The notes beneath the pieces are model-generated. The model was not told the DNA's origin. It saw nothing but the letters and a program-made list of their open reading frames with translations, and did no database searches. This document shows, piece after piece, positions 17,932 through 26,782 of a stretch of DNA of 64,000 nt (position 1 is its first letter; each line of letters opens with the position of its first letter). Position numbers and translations under genes: made by a program. Origin of the DNA: Microbacterium tenebrionis (lineage in GTDB: Bacteria > Actinomycetota > Actinomycetes > Actinomycetales > Microbacteriaceae); contig NZ_CAHJXQ010000002.1 in NCBI RefSeq assembly GCF_903645325.1, positions 496,001 through 560,000 of the forward strand. The letters are read 5' to 3'.

Positions 17932-20025
17932 TCAGGCGAGGCCGAGGGCGTCCAGCATCCAGGCGAGCTCGAAGGAGCGCTCGCGCCACGCGTTGTACCG
18001 CCCGCTCACCCCGCCGTGACCTGCGGCCATCTCGCACTTGAGGAGCACGTCCTGCGCGCCGGCGTGCCGAAGGGCGGCGACCCACTTCGCCGGCTCCACG
18101 TACAGCACCCGGGTGTCGTTGATCGAGGTCATCGCGAGGATCTTCGGATATGCGGCATCCGATCGGATGTTCTCGTACGGCGTGTACGACTTCATGTAGA
18201 AGTACACCTCCGCATCGTGCAGCGGGTCGCCCCATTCATCCCACTCGATGACCGTCAGCGGCAGTGACGGATCGAGCATCGACGTCAGCGCGTCCACGAA
18301 CGGAACGGATGCCAGGATGCCGGCGAACGTCGATGGAGCCAGGTTCGCGACCGCGCCCATCAGCAGGCCCCCGGCGCTCCCGCCCTCGGCCACCATGCGC
18401 TCGGCCGAGGTGACACCGGTCGCGATGAGGTGCTCGGCGCATGCGACGAAGTCGGTGAAGGTGTTCCGCTTGTGCTGGAGCTTGCCGTCCTCGTACCAGC
18501 CGCGACCCATCTCGCCGCCGCCCCGAACATGCGCGACCGCGAACACGACGCCGCGGTCGAGCTCCGAGAGCCGGGCGACGGAGAATCCGGGGTCGATCGA
18601 GTGCTCGTAGGAGCCGTAGCCGTACAGGTGCACGGGCCGCAGCCCCGCGCCCGGGTCGCCGAACGAGCGCTTCCAGACGAGAGAGATCGGCACCAGTGTG
18701 CCGTCCGCGGCCTCGGCCCAGCGCCGCTCCTGGCCGTACTCCGAGGGCTCGTAGCCGCCCAGCACCGGCTGCTGCTTGCGGAGTACGAGTTCGCTGGTCT
18801 CGAGATCGAGGTCGTAGACGGTCGCGGGGGTCACGAACGAGGTGTACGACAGCCGCAGGAAGGGGGAGTGCCACTCCGGGTTCCCGGCAGGGCCGGCGGA
18901 GAACAGCGGTTCGTCGAAACCGAGCTCCTCGACCGCGTCGGTTGTGTAGTCGAGGAGGCCGATCCGCTCGAGCCCCTCACTGCGATACCCGACGACCCCG
19001 AAGTCGCGGAAGCAGTCGACGCCGAGGATGCGTCTGCCCGGCTCATGCGCCATGATCACCCGACGCTCGCCCTGCGGGTCGGATGCCGCGACGGAGACGA
19101 GCTCGAAATCGAGGGCATCCTGATTGTGCAGGATCACAAGCCGATCCTCGCCGTCGACGACTGCATGGTCGACCTCGTATTCGACGCCCTCGACCCGCGG
19201 CCAGACCAGTTGCGGCTCGGCTGTGATGTCGCCGTGCAGATCGACGAGGTACTCCTCGCTGGTGATGCTCGAACCGACTCCGATGACGAGATAGCGGCGG
19301 CTGCGTGTGATCCCGGCTCCCAGCCAGAACCGCTCGTCCGGCTCGTGGAAGAGCTTCACGTCCTCGTCGACCGGCGTGCCCAGGCGGTGGAGCCACAGCG
19401 TGTCGGGGCGCCAGGCATCGTCGCGGGTCGTGTAGACGATCGCGGTGCCGTCCGGGGTGAAGAAGCCGCCGCCGGTGCGGGGGATCTCGTCGGCAAGCGT
19501 CTCTCCCGTCGTCAGATCGCGCACACGGATCGTGTACAGCTCGTCTCCGTCGTAGTCCGGCGCCCACAGCAGCCTGGTCGCGTCATCGGAGACGTCGAAG
19601 GAGCCGAGCGAGAAGAACTCGTGGCCCTCGGCTTCGACGTTGCCGTCCAGCAGGATCTCTTCGCCCGGGACGGGAACCCCCGGCTCGAGCGTCGGCGGCG
19701 TCCAGTCGTCGGGTGCGGCCGCTGCGCGGCAGTGGATGCCGTACTGGGAACCCTCCTCGCTACGGCTGTAGTACCACCAGTCGCCGCGGCGCGACGGCAC
19801 GGAGAGGTCGGTCTCCTGGACCCGTCCCTTGATCTCCTGGAAGATCGTCTCGCGGAGATCGGCGAGGTGCGCTGTCGCGGTGTCGGTGTAGGCGTTCTCC
19901 GCCTCGAGGTGCGCGACGACCTCGGGGGAATCCTTCTCGCGCAGCCATTCGTACGGGTCGTCGAACGAGTCGCCGTGGTGGGTGCGGATGTGCGAGCGGC
20001 GGGCTGCGGCGGGGGCGTTGGTCAC
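17932..20025 (-). CDS. ptrB: Oligopeptidase B-like S9 serine peptidase
   Basis: Cytoplasmic prolyl-oligopeptidase-family enzyme that cleaves short peptides, in oligopeptidase B after basic residues. 697 residues: N-terminal propeller region to about 430, then an alpha/beta hydrolase. The catalytic serine is in GGSAGG (near 550), the aspartate in SINDTRV (near 635) and the histidine in AAGHGGVSGR (near 670). The length fits protease II. Its GTG start has TAGCGT seven bases upstream, so it is probably leaderless. No signal peptide. Confidence 0.92.
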   Translation of the reverse strand: MTNAPAAARRSHIRTHHGDSFDDPYEWLREKDSPEVVAHLEAENAYTDTATAHLADLRETIFQEIKGRVQETDLSVPSRRGDWWYYSRSEEGSQYGIHCRAAAAPDDWTPPTLEPGVPVPGEEILLDGNVEAEGHEFFSLGSFDVSDDATRLLWAPDYDGDELYTIRVRDLTTGETLADEIPRTGGGFFTPDGTAIVYTTRDDAWRPDTLWLHRLGTPVDEDVKLFHEPDERFWLGAGITRSRRYLVIGVGSSITSEEYLVDLHGDITAEPQLVWPRVEGVEYEVDHAVVDGEDRLVILHNQDALDFELVSVAASDPQGERRVIMAHEPGRRILGVDCFRDFGVVGYRSEGLERIGLLDYTTDAVEELGFDEPLFSAGPAGNPEWHSPFLRLSYTSFVTPATVYDLDLETSELVLRKQQPVLGGYEPSEYGQERRWAEAADGTLVPISLVWKRSFGDPGAGLRPVHLYGYGSYEHSIDPGFSVARLSELDRGVVFAVAHVRGGGEMGRGWYEDGKLQHKRNTFTDFVACAEHLIATGVTSAERMVAEGGSAGGLLMGAVANLAPSTFAGILASVPFVDALTSMLDPSLPLTVIEWDEWGDPLHDAEVYFYMKSYTPYENIRSDAAYPKILAMTSINDTRVLYVEPAKWVAALRHAGAQDVLLKCEMAAGHGGVSGRYNAWRERSFELAWMLDALGLA

Positions 20026-20032
20026 CCTCTCA

Positions 20033-20038
20033 ACGCTA
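20033..20038 (-). promoter_or_regulatory. -10 element of a leaderless promoter for the S9 peptidase
   Basis: Minus-strand TAGCGT, 7 bases, then the GTG start. Confidence 0.55.
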
Positions 20039-20179
20039 GTCGCTGTCGAGTTGACCGGTGGTGACGACGGTGCGAGGATTGGGCGGGCCGGTTAACGGAA
20101 ATCAAACCCACGATGAACTCTTCGTTCGTCACGCCGACGGCGTCGGCACCATCCTTTCTCGTCGACCTGAAAGCGAACG

Positions 20180-21640
20180 GTGGAAACCGCAGCCCTCATC
20201 GTTGTGCTGGTGATCGCACTGGCACTGTTCTTCGACTTCACCAACGGCTTCCACGACACCGCCAACGCGATGGCGACGCCCATCGCGACGGGAGCCCTCA
20301 AGCCCAAGACAGCCGTGCTGCTGGCGGCGCTGCTCAACCTCGTCGGCGCGTTCCTGTCGACCGAGGTCGCCAAGACCGTCTCGGGCGGCATCGTCAACGA
20401 GGGCGACATCTCGCACGCGCTGCTGCCGTCGCTGATCTTCGCCGGTCTCATCGGCGCGATCACCTGGAACATGCTCACCTGGCTGCTCGGGCTTCCGTCG
20501 AGTTCGTCCCATGCGCTGTTCGGCGGACTGATCGGCGCGACCTTGATCGGCGTCGGCACGGCCGGAATCAACTTCGGCGTCGTGCTGTCGAAGGTCGTGC
20601 TGCCTGCTCTGATCGCCCCGCTGACCGCCGGGATCATCGCCTTCGCCGCGACGAAGATCGCGTACGGCATCACCCGACGCTACGACGGCAAGCCCGACGG
20701 CCGCTCCGGCTTCCGCCTCGGCCAGATCTTCACGTCGTCGATGGTCGCGCTCGCCCACGGCACCAACGATGCGCAGAAGACCATGGGCGTCATCACCCTC
20801 GCCCTCATCACGGTCGGCTGGCAGTCGGGAGCGCACCACGAACCCCAGCTGTGGGTGATCGTCGCCTGCGCGTTCACGATCGCGCTGGGCACGTATCTCG
20901 GCGGATGGCGCATCATCCGCACACTCGGCAAGGGACTCACCGACGTCAAGCCCGCTCAGGGCTTCTCGGCCGAGAGTTCGACCGCGGCCACGATCCTCGC
21001 ATCCAGCGCTCTCGGGTTCGCCCTTTCGACCACGCAGGTCGCGTCGGGTTCGGTCATCGGCTCCGGCCTCGGGCGCCGCGGCTCGCAGGTCCGCTGGCGC
21101 ACGGCCGGTCGCATCGCGCTCGGCTGGCTGCTGACACTCCCCGCCGCGGGCGGTGTCGGCGCCCTGGCCGCGCTGGTCGTGGTGTGGCTCGGAACGCCCG
21201 GCGTCATCATCGACGCGATCCTGGCCGTGGTGATCATCGTCGGCCTCTACCTGCGGTCGCGGCGCAACGAGGTCACTCACGCCAACGCGATGAGCGACGT
21301 CGCCGACTCCGGCCACGCTGTCGAGCATCCTGAGGTGCCGCCGCCCACGCGCAGGCAGACGCGCATCGAACTCGTCCGTGCGATGGCGCGCGCCGAGCGC
21401 AAGGCCGACGAGGCTGAGAAAGCCGGCCGTCGCGCCCGCAAACTCAAGAAGAACGGCGGTTCCGAAGCCGAGATCAAGGCCGCCCGCAAGGCTGCTGATC
21501 GCGCGAACCGCAAGCTCGCCGAGGCGCGGACGGCGGCGGAGGAGTGGGAGGCGCTCAGCGCGAGTCGCCGTGCACGTGCGCGGCTGGCCGAGTGGGACGT
21601 CTCCGACGAAGAGGCCGAGCGTCGGGAGGCACAGCGATGA
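20180..21640 (+). CDS. pitA: PiT-family inorganic phosphate transporter
   Basis: Membrane symporter for phosphate (or metal-phosphate). 486 residues. The N-terminal signature FDFTNGFHDTANAMATPIAT and its internal duplicate around GTNDAQKTMG (near 194-203) define the PiT family. Transmembrane helices fill residues 1-370. A highly charged C-terminal tail of about 110 residues, rich in Lys/Arg/Glu/Ala and likely coiled-coil, follows in the cytoplasm. The GTG at 20180 is the only start that keeps the first helix at the N-terminus. The stop overlaps the next gene (ATGA). Confidence 0.93.
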   Translation: METAALIVVLVIALALFFDFTNGFHDTANAMATPIATGALKPKTAVLLAALLNLVGAFLSTEVAKTVSGGIVNEGDISHALLPSLIFAGLIGAITWNMLTWLLGLPSSSSHALFGGLIGATLIGVGTAGINFGVVLSKVVLPALIAPLTAGIIAFAATKIAYGITRRYDGKPDGRSGFRLGQIFTSSMVALAHGTNDAQKTMGVITLALITVGWQSGAHHEPQLWVIVACAFTIALGTYLGGWRIIRTLGKGLTDVKPAQGFSAESSTAATILASSALGFALSTTQVASGSVIGSGLGRRGSQVRWRTAGRIALGWLLTLPAAGGVGALAALVVVWLGTPGVIIDAILAVVIIVGLYLRSRRNEVTHANAMSDVADSGHAVEHPEVPPPTRRQTRIELVRAMARAERKADEAEKAGRRARKLKKNGGSEAEIKAARKAADRANRKLAEARTAAEEWEALSASRRARARLAEWDVSDEEAERREAQR

Positions 21641-21972
21641 GCGTCGAGATCGACTGGATGGCCTTCGTGAACGTGTTCGTCGCCGCGTTCGTCGGCGCCG
21701 TGCTCATCGTCGGCTTCTACGCGACGGGCCTCCGGCTGCTCGTGCGCGCAGGGCGCATTCCCGTCGTGACCCCTGCGGAGTTCACCGACGCGATCACGAT
21801 CCTCTCCGAGAAGGAGATCGAACGCGCCGAGAAGCACGCGGCGAAGGTGGCGCTGAAGAGTCCGCTCTCGCAGGCGCAGAAGCAGCTCGCGTTCGTCGGC
21901 GCGTGCGCCTGTTTCGCCCTGTGCGGCTTGGCCGTCCTCAGCGGTGTGCTGCTGATCGTCTTCAACCACTGA
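21637..21972 (+). CDS. Small two-helix membrane protein coupled to the PiT transporter
   Basis: 111 residues. One hydrophobic helix near 8-32 and another near 84-108, separated by a charged loop (EFTDAITILSEKEIERAEKH). It starts on the ATGA overlapping the transporter stop, so it is translated with it. It may be a subunit or stability partner of the transporter; that is inferred from coupling only, and I know no experimental function. Confidence 0.75.
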   Translation: MSVEIDWMAFVNVFVAAFVGAVLIVGFYATGLRLLVRAGRIPVVTPAEFTDAITILSEKEIERAEKHAAKVALKSPLSQAQKQLAFVGACACFALCGLAVLSGVLLIVFNH

Positions 21973-22012
21973 CGAGGCCCGCGCCGCCACGGCGGAGGCG
22001 GCCAACCCGGCA

Positions 22013-22018
22013 TAGGAT
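22013..22018 (+). promoter_or_regulatory. Candidate -10 element for aspA
   Basis: TAGGAT, 49 bases before the aspA ATG; the leader contains AAGGAAG as ribosome site. Confidence 0.35.
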
Positions 22019-22067
22019 GGATGCATCCCCCGGAGTACCCACCCGCCACCACCCACAAGGAAGTGAC

Positions 22068-23528
22068 ATGGAATCTGACGCGCCCGCACAGACCCGCACC
22101 GAGACCGACTCGCTCGGGAGCATGGAGATCCCCGCCGATGCGTACTGGGGAATCCACACGGCCAGGGCCGACGCCAATTTCCCGATCTCGAAGCGTCCGA
22201 TCTCCGTCTACCCGGACCTGATCCGCGGGCTCGCGATGGTCAAGCAGGCCAGCGCCCGTGCGAACAAGGAGATCGGCGTCCTCGATGCGAAGCGCGCCGA
22301 CCTGATCGACGCGGCCGCTCAGCGCGTCATCGACGGCGAGTTCCACGACCAGTTCACGGTCGGCGTCATCCAGGGCGGCGCCGGGACCTCGACGAACATG
22401 AACGCGAACGAGGTCATCACCAATGTCGCGCTCGAGATGGCCGGACGCGAGAAGGGCGACTACGACTTCCTCTCGCCGATCGACCACACCAACCGCAGCC
22501 AGTCCACCAACGACGTGTACCCGACGGCGATCAAGATCGGGCTGTCGCTGAACCTGCGCTCGCTCCTGGACGAGCTCGACCTGCTGCGCCGTTCGTTCCT
22601 CGGCAAGGCCGTCGAGTTCCACGACGTGCTCAAGGTCGGCCGCACTCAGCTCCAGGATGCCGTGCCGATGACGCTCGGCCAGGAGTTCCACGGCTTCGCC
22701 ACGACGCTCGGCGAGGACCACTCGCGTCTCACCGAGAACGCGTCGCTCATGTTCGAGATCAACATGGGCGCGACGGCGATCGGCACCGGGATCACCACGC
22801 ACGTCGACTACGCCCCGGCCGTCCTCAAGCACCTGCGCGAGATCAGCGGACTCGACCTCGAGACCGCCAGCGACCTCGTGGAGTCCACCAGCGACACCGG
22901 TGCCTTCATGTCCTTCTCATCGTCGCTCAAGCGCAACGCGATCAAGCTGTCGAAGATCTGCAACGACCTGCGGCTGCTCTCGTCCGGCCCGCAGGCCGGG
23001 CTCGGCGAGATCAACCTGCCCGCGAAGCAAGCGGGTTCGAGCATCATGCCCGGCAAGGTGAACCCGGTGATCCCCGAGGTCGTCAACCAGGTCGCGTTCT
23101 CGGTCGTGGGCGCCGACATGACCGTCACGATGGCCGTCGAGGCTGGTCAGCTGCAGCTGAACGCGTTCGAGCCCGTGATCGCGCACTCGATCTTCCAGTC
23201 CATCACCTGGATGCGCCAGGCGATGTGGACCCTGCGCGTGAACTGCGTCGACGGGATCACGGCCAATGAGGACCGCCTCGGCGCGATGGTCGGAGCATCC
23301 GTGGGTGTCATCACCGCGCTCACGCCGTTCATCGGCTACGCCGCCGCGGCCGCGCTCGCGAAGACGGCGCTGCTGACCAACCGGAACGTCGCGGACCTCG
23401 TGGTCGAGGCCGAGCTGATGACGCGCGAAGAGGTCACCAAGCAGCTCTCGCCTGCGCGTCTGTCGGGACTCGAGACTGTCACCGCGGCGATCAACGTGGT
23501 CCCGCCGGAGGACATGATCCAGATCTGA
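22068..23528 (+). CDS. aspA: Aspartate ammonia-lyase
   Basis: Reversibly deaminates aspartate to fumarate. 486 residues, fumarase/aspartase superfamily signature GSSIMPGKVNP (near 322-332). The family also contains class II fumarase; AspA is preferred for the SMEIPADAYWGIHTARADAN start and the overall length near 480. The ATG at 22068 follows AAGGAAG with good spacing. An inverted repeat after the stop separates it from the convergent FAH-family gene. Confidence 0.9.
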   Translation: MESDAPAQTRTETDSLGSMEIPADAYWGIHTARADANFPISKRPISVYPDLIRGLAMVKQASARANKEIGVLDAKRADLIDAAAQRVIDGEFHDQFTVGVIQGGAGTSTNMNANEVITNVALEMAGREKGDYDFLSPIDHTNRSQSTNDVYPTAIKIGLSLNLRSLLDELDLLRRSFLGKAVEFHDVLKVGRTQLQDAVPMTLGQEFHGFATTLGEDHSRLTENASLMFEINMGATAIGTGITTHVDYAPAVLKHLREISGLDLETASDLVESTSDTGAFMSFSSSLKRNAIKLSKICNDLRLLSSGPQAGLGEINLPAKQAGSSIMPGKVNPVIPEVVNQVAFSVVGADMTVTMAVEAGQLQLNAFEPVIAHSIFQSITWMRQAMWTLRVNCVDGITANEDRLGAMVGASVGVITALTPFIGYAAAAALAKTALLTNRNVADLVVEAELMTREEVTKQLSPARLSGLETVTAAINVVPPEDMIQI

Positions 23529-23531
23529 GCG

Positions 23532-23582
23532 GAGCGCCCGCCCTGGTCCCCGCGTCGAGCTCGGGAGCGGGGCGGAGCGCTC
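23532..23582. terminator. Shared terminator between aspA and the FAH-family gene
   Basis: GAGCGCCCGCCC (23532-23543) pairs with GGGCGGAGCGCTC (23570-23582) with a single-base bulge, around a 26-base loop. The right arm overlaps the FAH stop codon. Confidence 0.55.
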
Positions 23583-24450
23583 AGTCGTGGATGCGGCAGT
23601 GCGTGGTCAGCTCGCCGATGCCGTCGATGCCGACCGTCACGATCGACTGATCGCGCAGGAAGATCTGCGGGTCGCGCGAGTAGCCGGCACCGCCCGGGCT
23701 TCCGGTGGAGATCAGCGTGCCCGGCTGGAGCGTGATCGACTGCGACAGGTGGGCGATGAGCGTCGCCACCGAGCGCACCATCTGTCCGGTGCTGGCGTCC
23801 TGCACGGTCTGCCCGTCGACGACGGCCCAGATGTGCAGGTCCTGCGGGTCGGGAACCTCGTCGGCGGTCACGACGAACGGCCCGGTCGGGGTGAAGCCGT
23901 CGAACGACTTGCAGCGCGACCACTGCGCTTCGGCGAACTGAATGTCGCGGGCGGTGATGTCGTTTACCACGGTGTAGCCCCAGACGGTGCCCAGGGCGTC
24001 TTCCGCGGTGACGTCCTTGGCCGGGCGGCCGATGAGGACGCCGAGCTCGGCCTCGTAGTCGACGGACTCGCTCAGCGCGCGCGGCCAGGCGGTGGTCTGC
24101 TCGTGGCCGGTCAGCGAGTTCGGCCAGAGCGTGAAGACGGTCGGTGCCGTGTCGGTCTTCAGGCCCAGCTCGCTGGAGTGCGCGGCGTAGTTCAAGCCGA
24201 CGGCGAGCACGACGGGCGGGTCGATCACGGCCGACGCGAACCCGAAGTCACCCAGCGGATGCCGCGGCGCGTCGACGTTCGCGAGTGCGTCGCGCAGCGC
24301 CTCGAGCGCGTCGTCTCCGCCTGCGATGAGCTCCTGCAGGGTGCCGGGACCGGGGGAGAGCAGGTCGGAGACGAGGATCGCAGTGGACTCTTCGATGACG
24401 GCGAGCCGGATGTCGGAGGAGTCGGGACCGCGGAGATGGGCAAAACGCAT
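23581..24450 (-). CDS. Fumarylacetoacetate hydrolase (FAH) family protein
   Basis: 289 residues. FAH-family hydrolases and decarboxylases act on 1,3-diketo or 2-oxo acids using a metal held by conserved acids; here VDYEAELGVLIGRPAKDV and TVVNDITARDIQ carry the family pattern, and SPGGAGYSRDP is near the end. The substrate cannot be told from sequence; catabolism of aromatic or sugar acids is typical. The ATG at 24450 has TAGCGT seven bases upstream. The IS481 element is inserted behind this promoter. Confidence 0.88.
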   Translation of the reverse strand: MRFAHLRGPDSSDIRLAVIEESTAILVSDLLSPGPGTLQELIAGGDDALEALRDALANVDAPRHPLGDFGFASAVIDPPVVLAVGLNYAAHSSELGLKTDTAPTVFTLWPNSLTGHEQTTAWPRALSESVDYEAELGVLIGRPAKDVTAEDALGTVWGYTVVNDITARDIQFAEAQWSRCKSFDGFTPTGPFVVTADEVPDPQDLHIWAVVDGQTVQDASTGQMVRSVATLIAHLSQSITLQPGTLISTGSPGGAGYSRDPQIFLRDQSIVTVGIDGIGELTTHCRIHD

Positions 24451-24457
24451 GCGTTCT

Positions 24458-24463
24458 ACGCTA
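24458..24463 (-). promoter_or_regulatory. -10 element of a leaderless promoter for the FAH-family gene
   Basis: Minus-strand TAGCGT, 7 bases, then ATG. It is intact despite the insertion 40 bases away. Confidence 0.55.
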
Positions 24464-24497
24464 CCGGTCGCCTTCCCCGTCGTCGCTTCGCATGCCT

Positions 24498-24526
24498 CTA
24501 GGTGTACTGACCTCGACCGTTGTTGA
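24498..24526. repeat. Left inverted repeat of the IS481 element (with flank)
   Basis: Matches the complement of 25539-25567 at 25 of 29 positions. The element proper begins at TGT (24503); the first five bases are target sequence. Confidence 0.85.
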
Positions 24527-25472
24527 TTCGGTCGATGGGGGTGCGGCCTCCGATGCCGAGGTGGTGCCTGTCTAGGTTGTAGTAGTCGAGCCAGGTCGTC
24601 AACCCTGCTTTTCGGTCGTCGTTCGAGCTCCAGGGGCGGGCGTAGGCCCACTCGGTGGCGAGGGTGCGGTTGAGGCGTTCGACTTTCCCGTTGGTCCAGG
24701 GGCAGTGCGGTTTGATGAACCGCTGTCGGATGCCGTGCGCGTCGACCACGGCCTTGAACGCGGCCGAGTGGCGGTAAGCGAACGCGTTGTCGCTGATGAC
24801 GCGTTCGACTGTGACGCCGAGGCGCGCGTAGAACGCGATCGCGCGGTCGAGGACGCCCGCCGCGGTGGTGCCTTTCTCGTCGTCGTGGATCTCCGCGTAA
24901 GCAACTCGGGAATGGTCGTCGATGACGGTGTGCACGTAGTCGTAACCCAGGCCCCGCTTGCGCGCAGGACGTTGCCCGCGGCCATGCAGACGCCATCCGC
25001 CGCCGTCGGGGATACGGCCGAGTTTCTTCACATCGACGTGGATCAGGGACCCGGGATGATCATGCTCGTAACGCTGCGCGGATCGGCGGGTCGCGCGGAT
25101 CACGGACCCCGTGACCGGGTCCAGCTCCCGCAGCAACGGCACGTGGTGGCGGCGCAACACCCTACCGACCGTTGAGGCCTGCAAGCCGAGCTTGTCAGCG
25201 ATGAACACCGGCCCACGCCGAGTGAGGTGCCGCATGATCCGCACCCTCGCCTCCACGCACGCTTTGGTCTGGCGAGGGTGGGAGCGGGCGACGCTGGAAC
25301 GATCGATCAGGCCCGCCGGGCCGCACTCCCGGAACCTGCGCCACCACCGCCACGCAGTCGTGCGGGAGATCCCCATTTCCGCGGCAACATGCGCGACCGC
25401 ACGCCCCGACTCGATGCGCTGGACCATGATCAACCTGCCGGCCGGAGTCAGCCGGGCATTAGCGTGGGACAC
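24498..25472 (-). CDS. IS481-family DDE transposase
   Basis: 324 residues. An N-terminal helix-turn-helix region (HVAAEMGISRTTAWRWWRRF) is followed by an rve/DDE integrase core: D147 in HVDVKKLG, D228 in VISDNAFAY and E265 in NGKVERLNRT, the spacing expected for this family. All catalytic residues are present. The last sense codon (ACC) uses one base of the element and two of the flank, and the TAG stop lies wholly in the duplicated target TCTAGG. The gene therefore borrows its stop from the host site. Confidence 0.93.
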   Translation of the reverse strand: MSHANARLTPAGRLIMVQRIESGRAVAHVAAEMGISRTTAWRWWRRFRECGPAGLIDRSSVARSHPRQTKACVEARVRIMRHLTRRGPVFIADKLGLQASTVGRVLRRHHVPLLRELDPVTGSVIRATRRSAQRYEHDHPGSLIHVDVKKLGRIPDGGGWRLHGRGQRPARKRGLGYDYVHTVIDDHSRVAYAEIHDDEKGTTAAGVLDRAIAFYARLGVTVERVISDNAFAYRHSAAFKAVVDAHGIRQRFIKPHCPWTNGKVERLNRTLATEWAYARPWSSNDDRKAGLTTWLDYYNLDRHHLGIGGRTPIDRINNGRGQYT

Positions 25473-25562
25473 GAGAGACCTCCGTGGACTCGAGGGAACC
25501 TAGACAGCTCCAACTCGACTACGGAGGTCTCTCCTACGTCAACAACGATCCGGGTCAGTACA
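24503..25562 (-). mobile_element. IS481-family insertion sequence, complete, with 6 bp target duplication
   Basis: 1060 bases starting TGTACTGACC and ending GGTCAGTACA. The terminal inverted repeats (24503-24526 and 25539-25562) match at 21 of 24 positions by hand. TCTAGG is present on both sides (24497-24502, 25563-25568), a target duplication. The element carries one intact transposase. Clean ends and an undamaged gene indicate a recent insertion. Confidence 0.92.
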
Positions 25563-25567
25563 TCTAG
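25539..25567. repeat. Right inverted repeat of the IS481 element (with flank)
   Basis: Counterpart of the left repeat; the element proper ends at ACA (25562), followed by the second TCTAGG. Confidence 0.85.
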
Positions 25568-25570
25568 GCT
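25565..25570 (+). promoter_or_regulatory. -10 element of a leaderless promoter for the PrsW gene, at the IS edge
   Basis: TAGGCT, 6 bases, then ATG. Its first four bases belong to the duplicated target site, so the insertion regenerated the -10 but replaced everything upstream of it. Confidence 0.55.
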
Positions 25571-25576
25571 TTGGCT

Positions 25577-26779
25577 ATGACCTTCGGAGGACCTGCCCAA
25601 TACGACAACACCCGGCAGGTGTATGCATCGGCCCTTGCGCAGCCGACGGTGTATTCGCCGCCCGCCCCGACTGTGACGGCTCCGGGGCCCGCTCTCCCGG
25701 CGCTACCCGTGCCGGCGCGCCGCGGACGAACCGTCTCGATCTGGCTCTTCGGCATTCTGGGCTTCGTGCTGGTCGCCCTGATCGGGTACTTCGTGTGGGC
25801 GCTGGGGGCGGTGGCATCCGGCATCGGTCTGGTCATCGCCCTCGTCCCGTTGGCGATCGTGTTCGTCGGGGTGTACATCATCGATCGGTGGGAACCGGAG
25901 CCGAAGTCCCTGATCGCCTTCGCGATCGCGTGGGGCGCGATCGCCGCGATCGGGATCACGCTGCTCGTCGATCTCGCGATCACGCTGGCGATCGGTCTGC
26001 GCGCAGAGGTCCTCAGCACGGTGATCCAGGCGCCGATCGTCGAGGAGATCGCCAAAGGGCTGGGGATCTTCATCATCTTCCTGATCGGCAGACGCGCGTT
26101 CGACGGCCCGGTCGACGGCATCGTGTACGGCGCCCTTATCGGCGGCGGATTCGCGTTCACCGAGAACATCCAGTATTTCGCCATCAGTCTCATCGAGGGC
26201 GGGGGATCGCAGCTGACCGCCACGTTCGTGATGCGCGGGCTGCTCTCGCCGTTCGCCCACGCCATGTTCACGAGCCTCACGGGCTTCGCGATGGGCCTCG
26301 CGGCGCGACGGCAAGCCTCCCGGAGCGCCGTGCTCGGCAGCGGATGCATCGGCCTCATCGGCGCCATGCTGCTGCACGGCTTCTGGAACGGCTCCGCCAT
26401 GTTCGCCGACTTCTTCGCGCTCTACGTCACGCTGCAGGTCCCGCTGTTCATCGGTTTCATCCTGGTGATCGTCGCCCTGCGCAGGGAGGAGGCGCGGCTC
26501 ACGCGCGAGCGGCTGGGGGAGTACGCCGCGGCTGGATGGTTCACCCCGGAGGAGGTCACGATGCTCGCGACCCCGGCCGGGCGCAAGGTGGCGATGCAAT
26601 GGGCCGCGACCCTGAGCGGAGATCGTCGGGCACTGATGAAGCAGTTCATCCGGGATGCCGCCGCCCTCGCGGCCGTTCGCCAGCGGGCGATCACAGGGCG
26701 GGATCCGCTCGCAGCTGAGGATGAGCGAGCGCTGCTCACCCGCACGTCGGCGACCCGCACTGCGCTGCTCGCGTACTGA
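25577..26779 (+). CDS. PrsW-family intramembrane glutamic-type protease
   Basis: 400 residues. A Pro/Ala-rich cytoplasmic N-terminus is followed by about eight membrane helices. The conserved PrsW motifs are all present: EE at 156-157 in QAPIVEEIAKG, FAFTENIQY ending at 200, the histidine of PFAHAMFTS (228) and LLHGFWNG (267). In Bacillus, PrsW cleaves an anti-sigma factor; the substrate here is unknown. The ATG at 25577 is preferred to a TTG two codons earlier. There is no Shine-Dalgarno. An IS481 copy ends 14 bases before the start codon, so expression may be altered. Confidence 0.88.
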   Translation: MTFGGPAQYDNTRQVYASALAQPTVYSPPAPTVTAPGPALPALPVPARRGRTVSIWLFGILGFVLVALIGYFVWALGAVASGIGLVIALVPLAIVFVGVYIIDRWEPEPKSLIAFAIAWGAIAAIGITLLVDLAITLAIGLRAEVLSTVIQAPIVEEIAKGLGIFIIFLIGRRAFDGPVDGIVYGALIGGGFAFTENIQYFAISLIEGGGSQLTATFVMRGLLSPFAHAMFTSLTGFAMGLAARRQASRSAVLGSGCIGLIGAMLLHGFWNGSAMFADFFALYVTLQVPLFIGFILVIVALRREEARLTRERLGEYAAAGWFTPEEVTMLATPAGRKVAMQWAATLSGDRRALMKQFIRDAAALAAVRQRAITGRDPLAAEDERALLTRTSATRTALLAY

Positions 26780-26782
26780 CCC

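Noticed and set aside
20026..20179. A Pho box ahead of the PiT transporter
   Set aside because: GTTAACG and GTTCGTC occur but not as the spaced direct repeats needed for PhoP binding.
23581..24996. One long minus-strand frame joining the IS element to the FAH-family gene
   Set aside because: It is an accidental read-through: the family start of the FAH protein is the ATG at 24450 with a leaderless promoter, and the upstream part is out of frame with the transposase.
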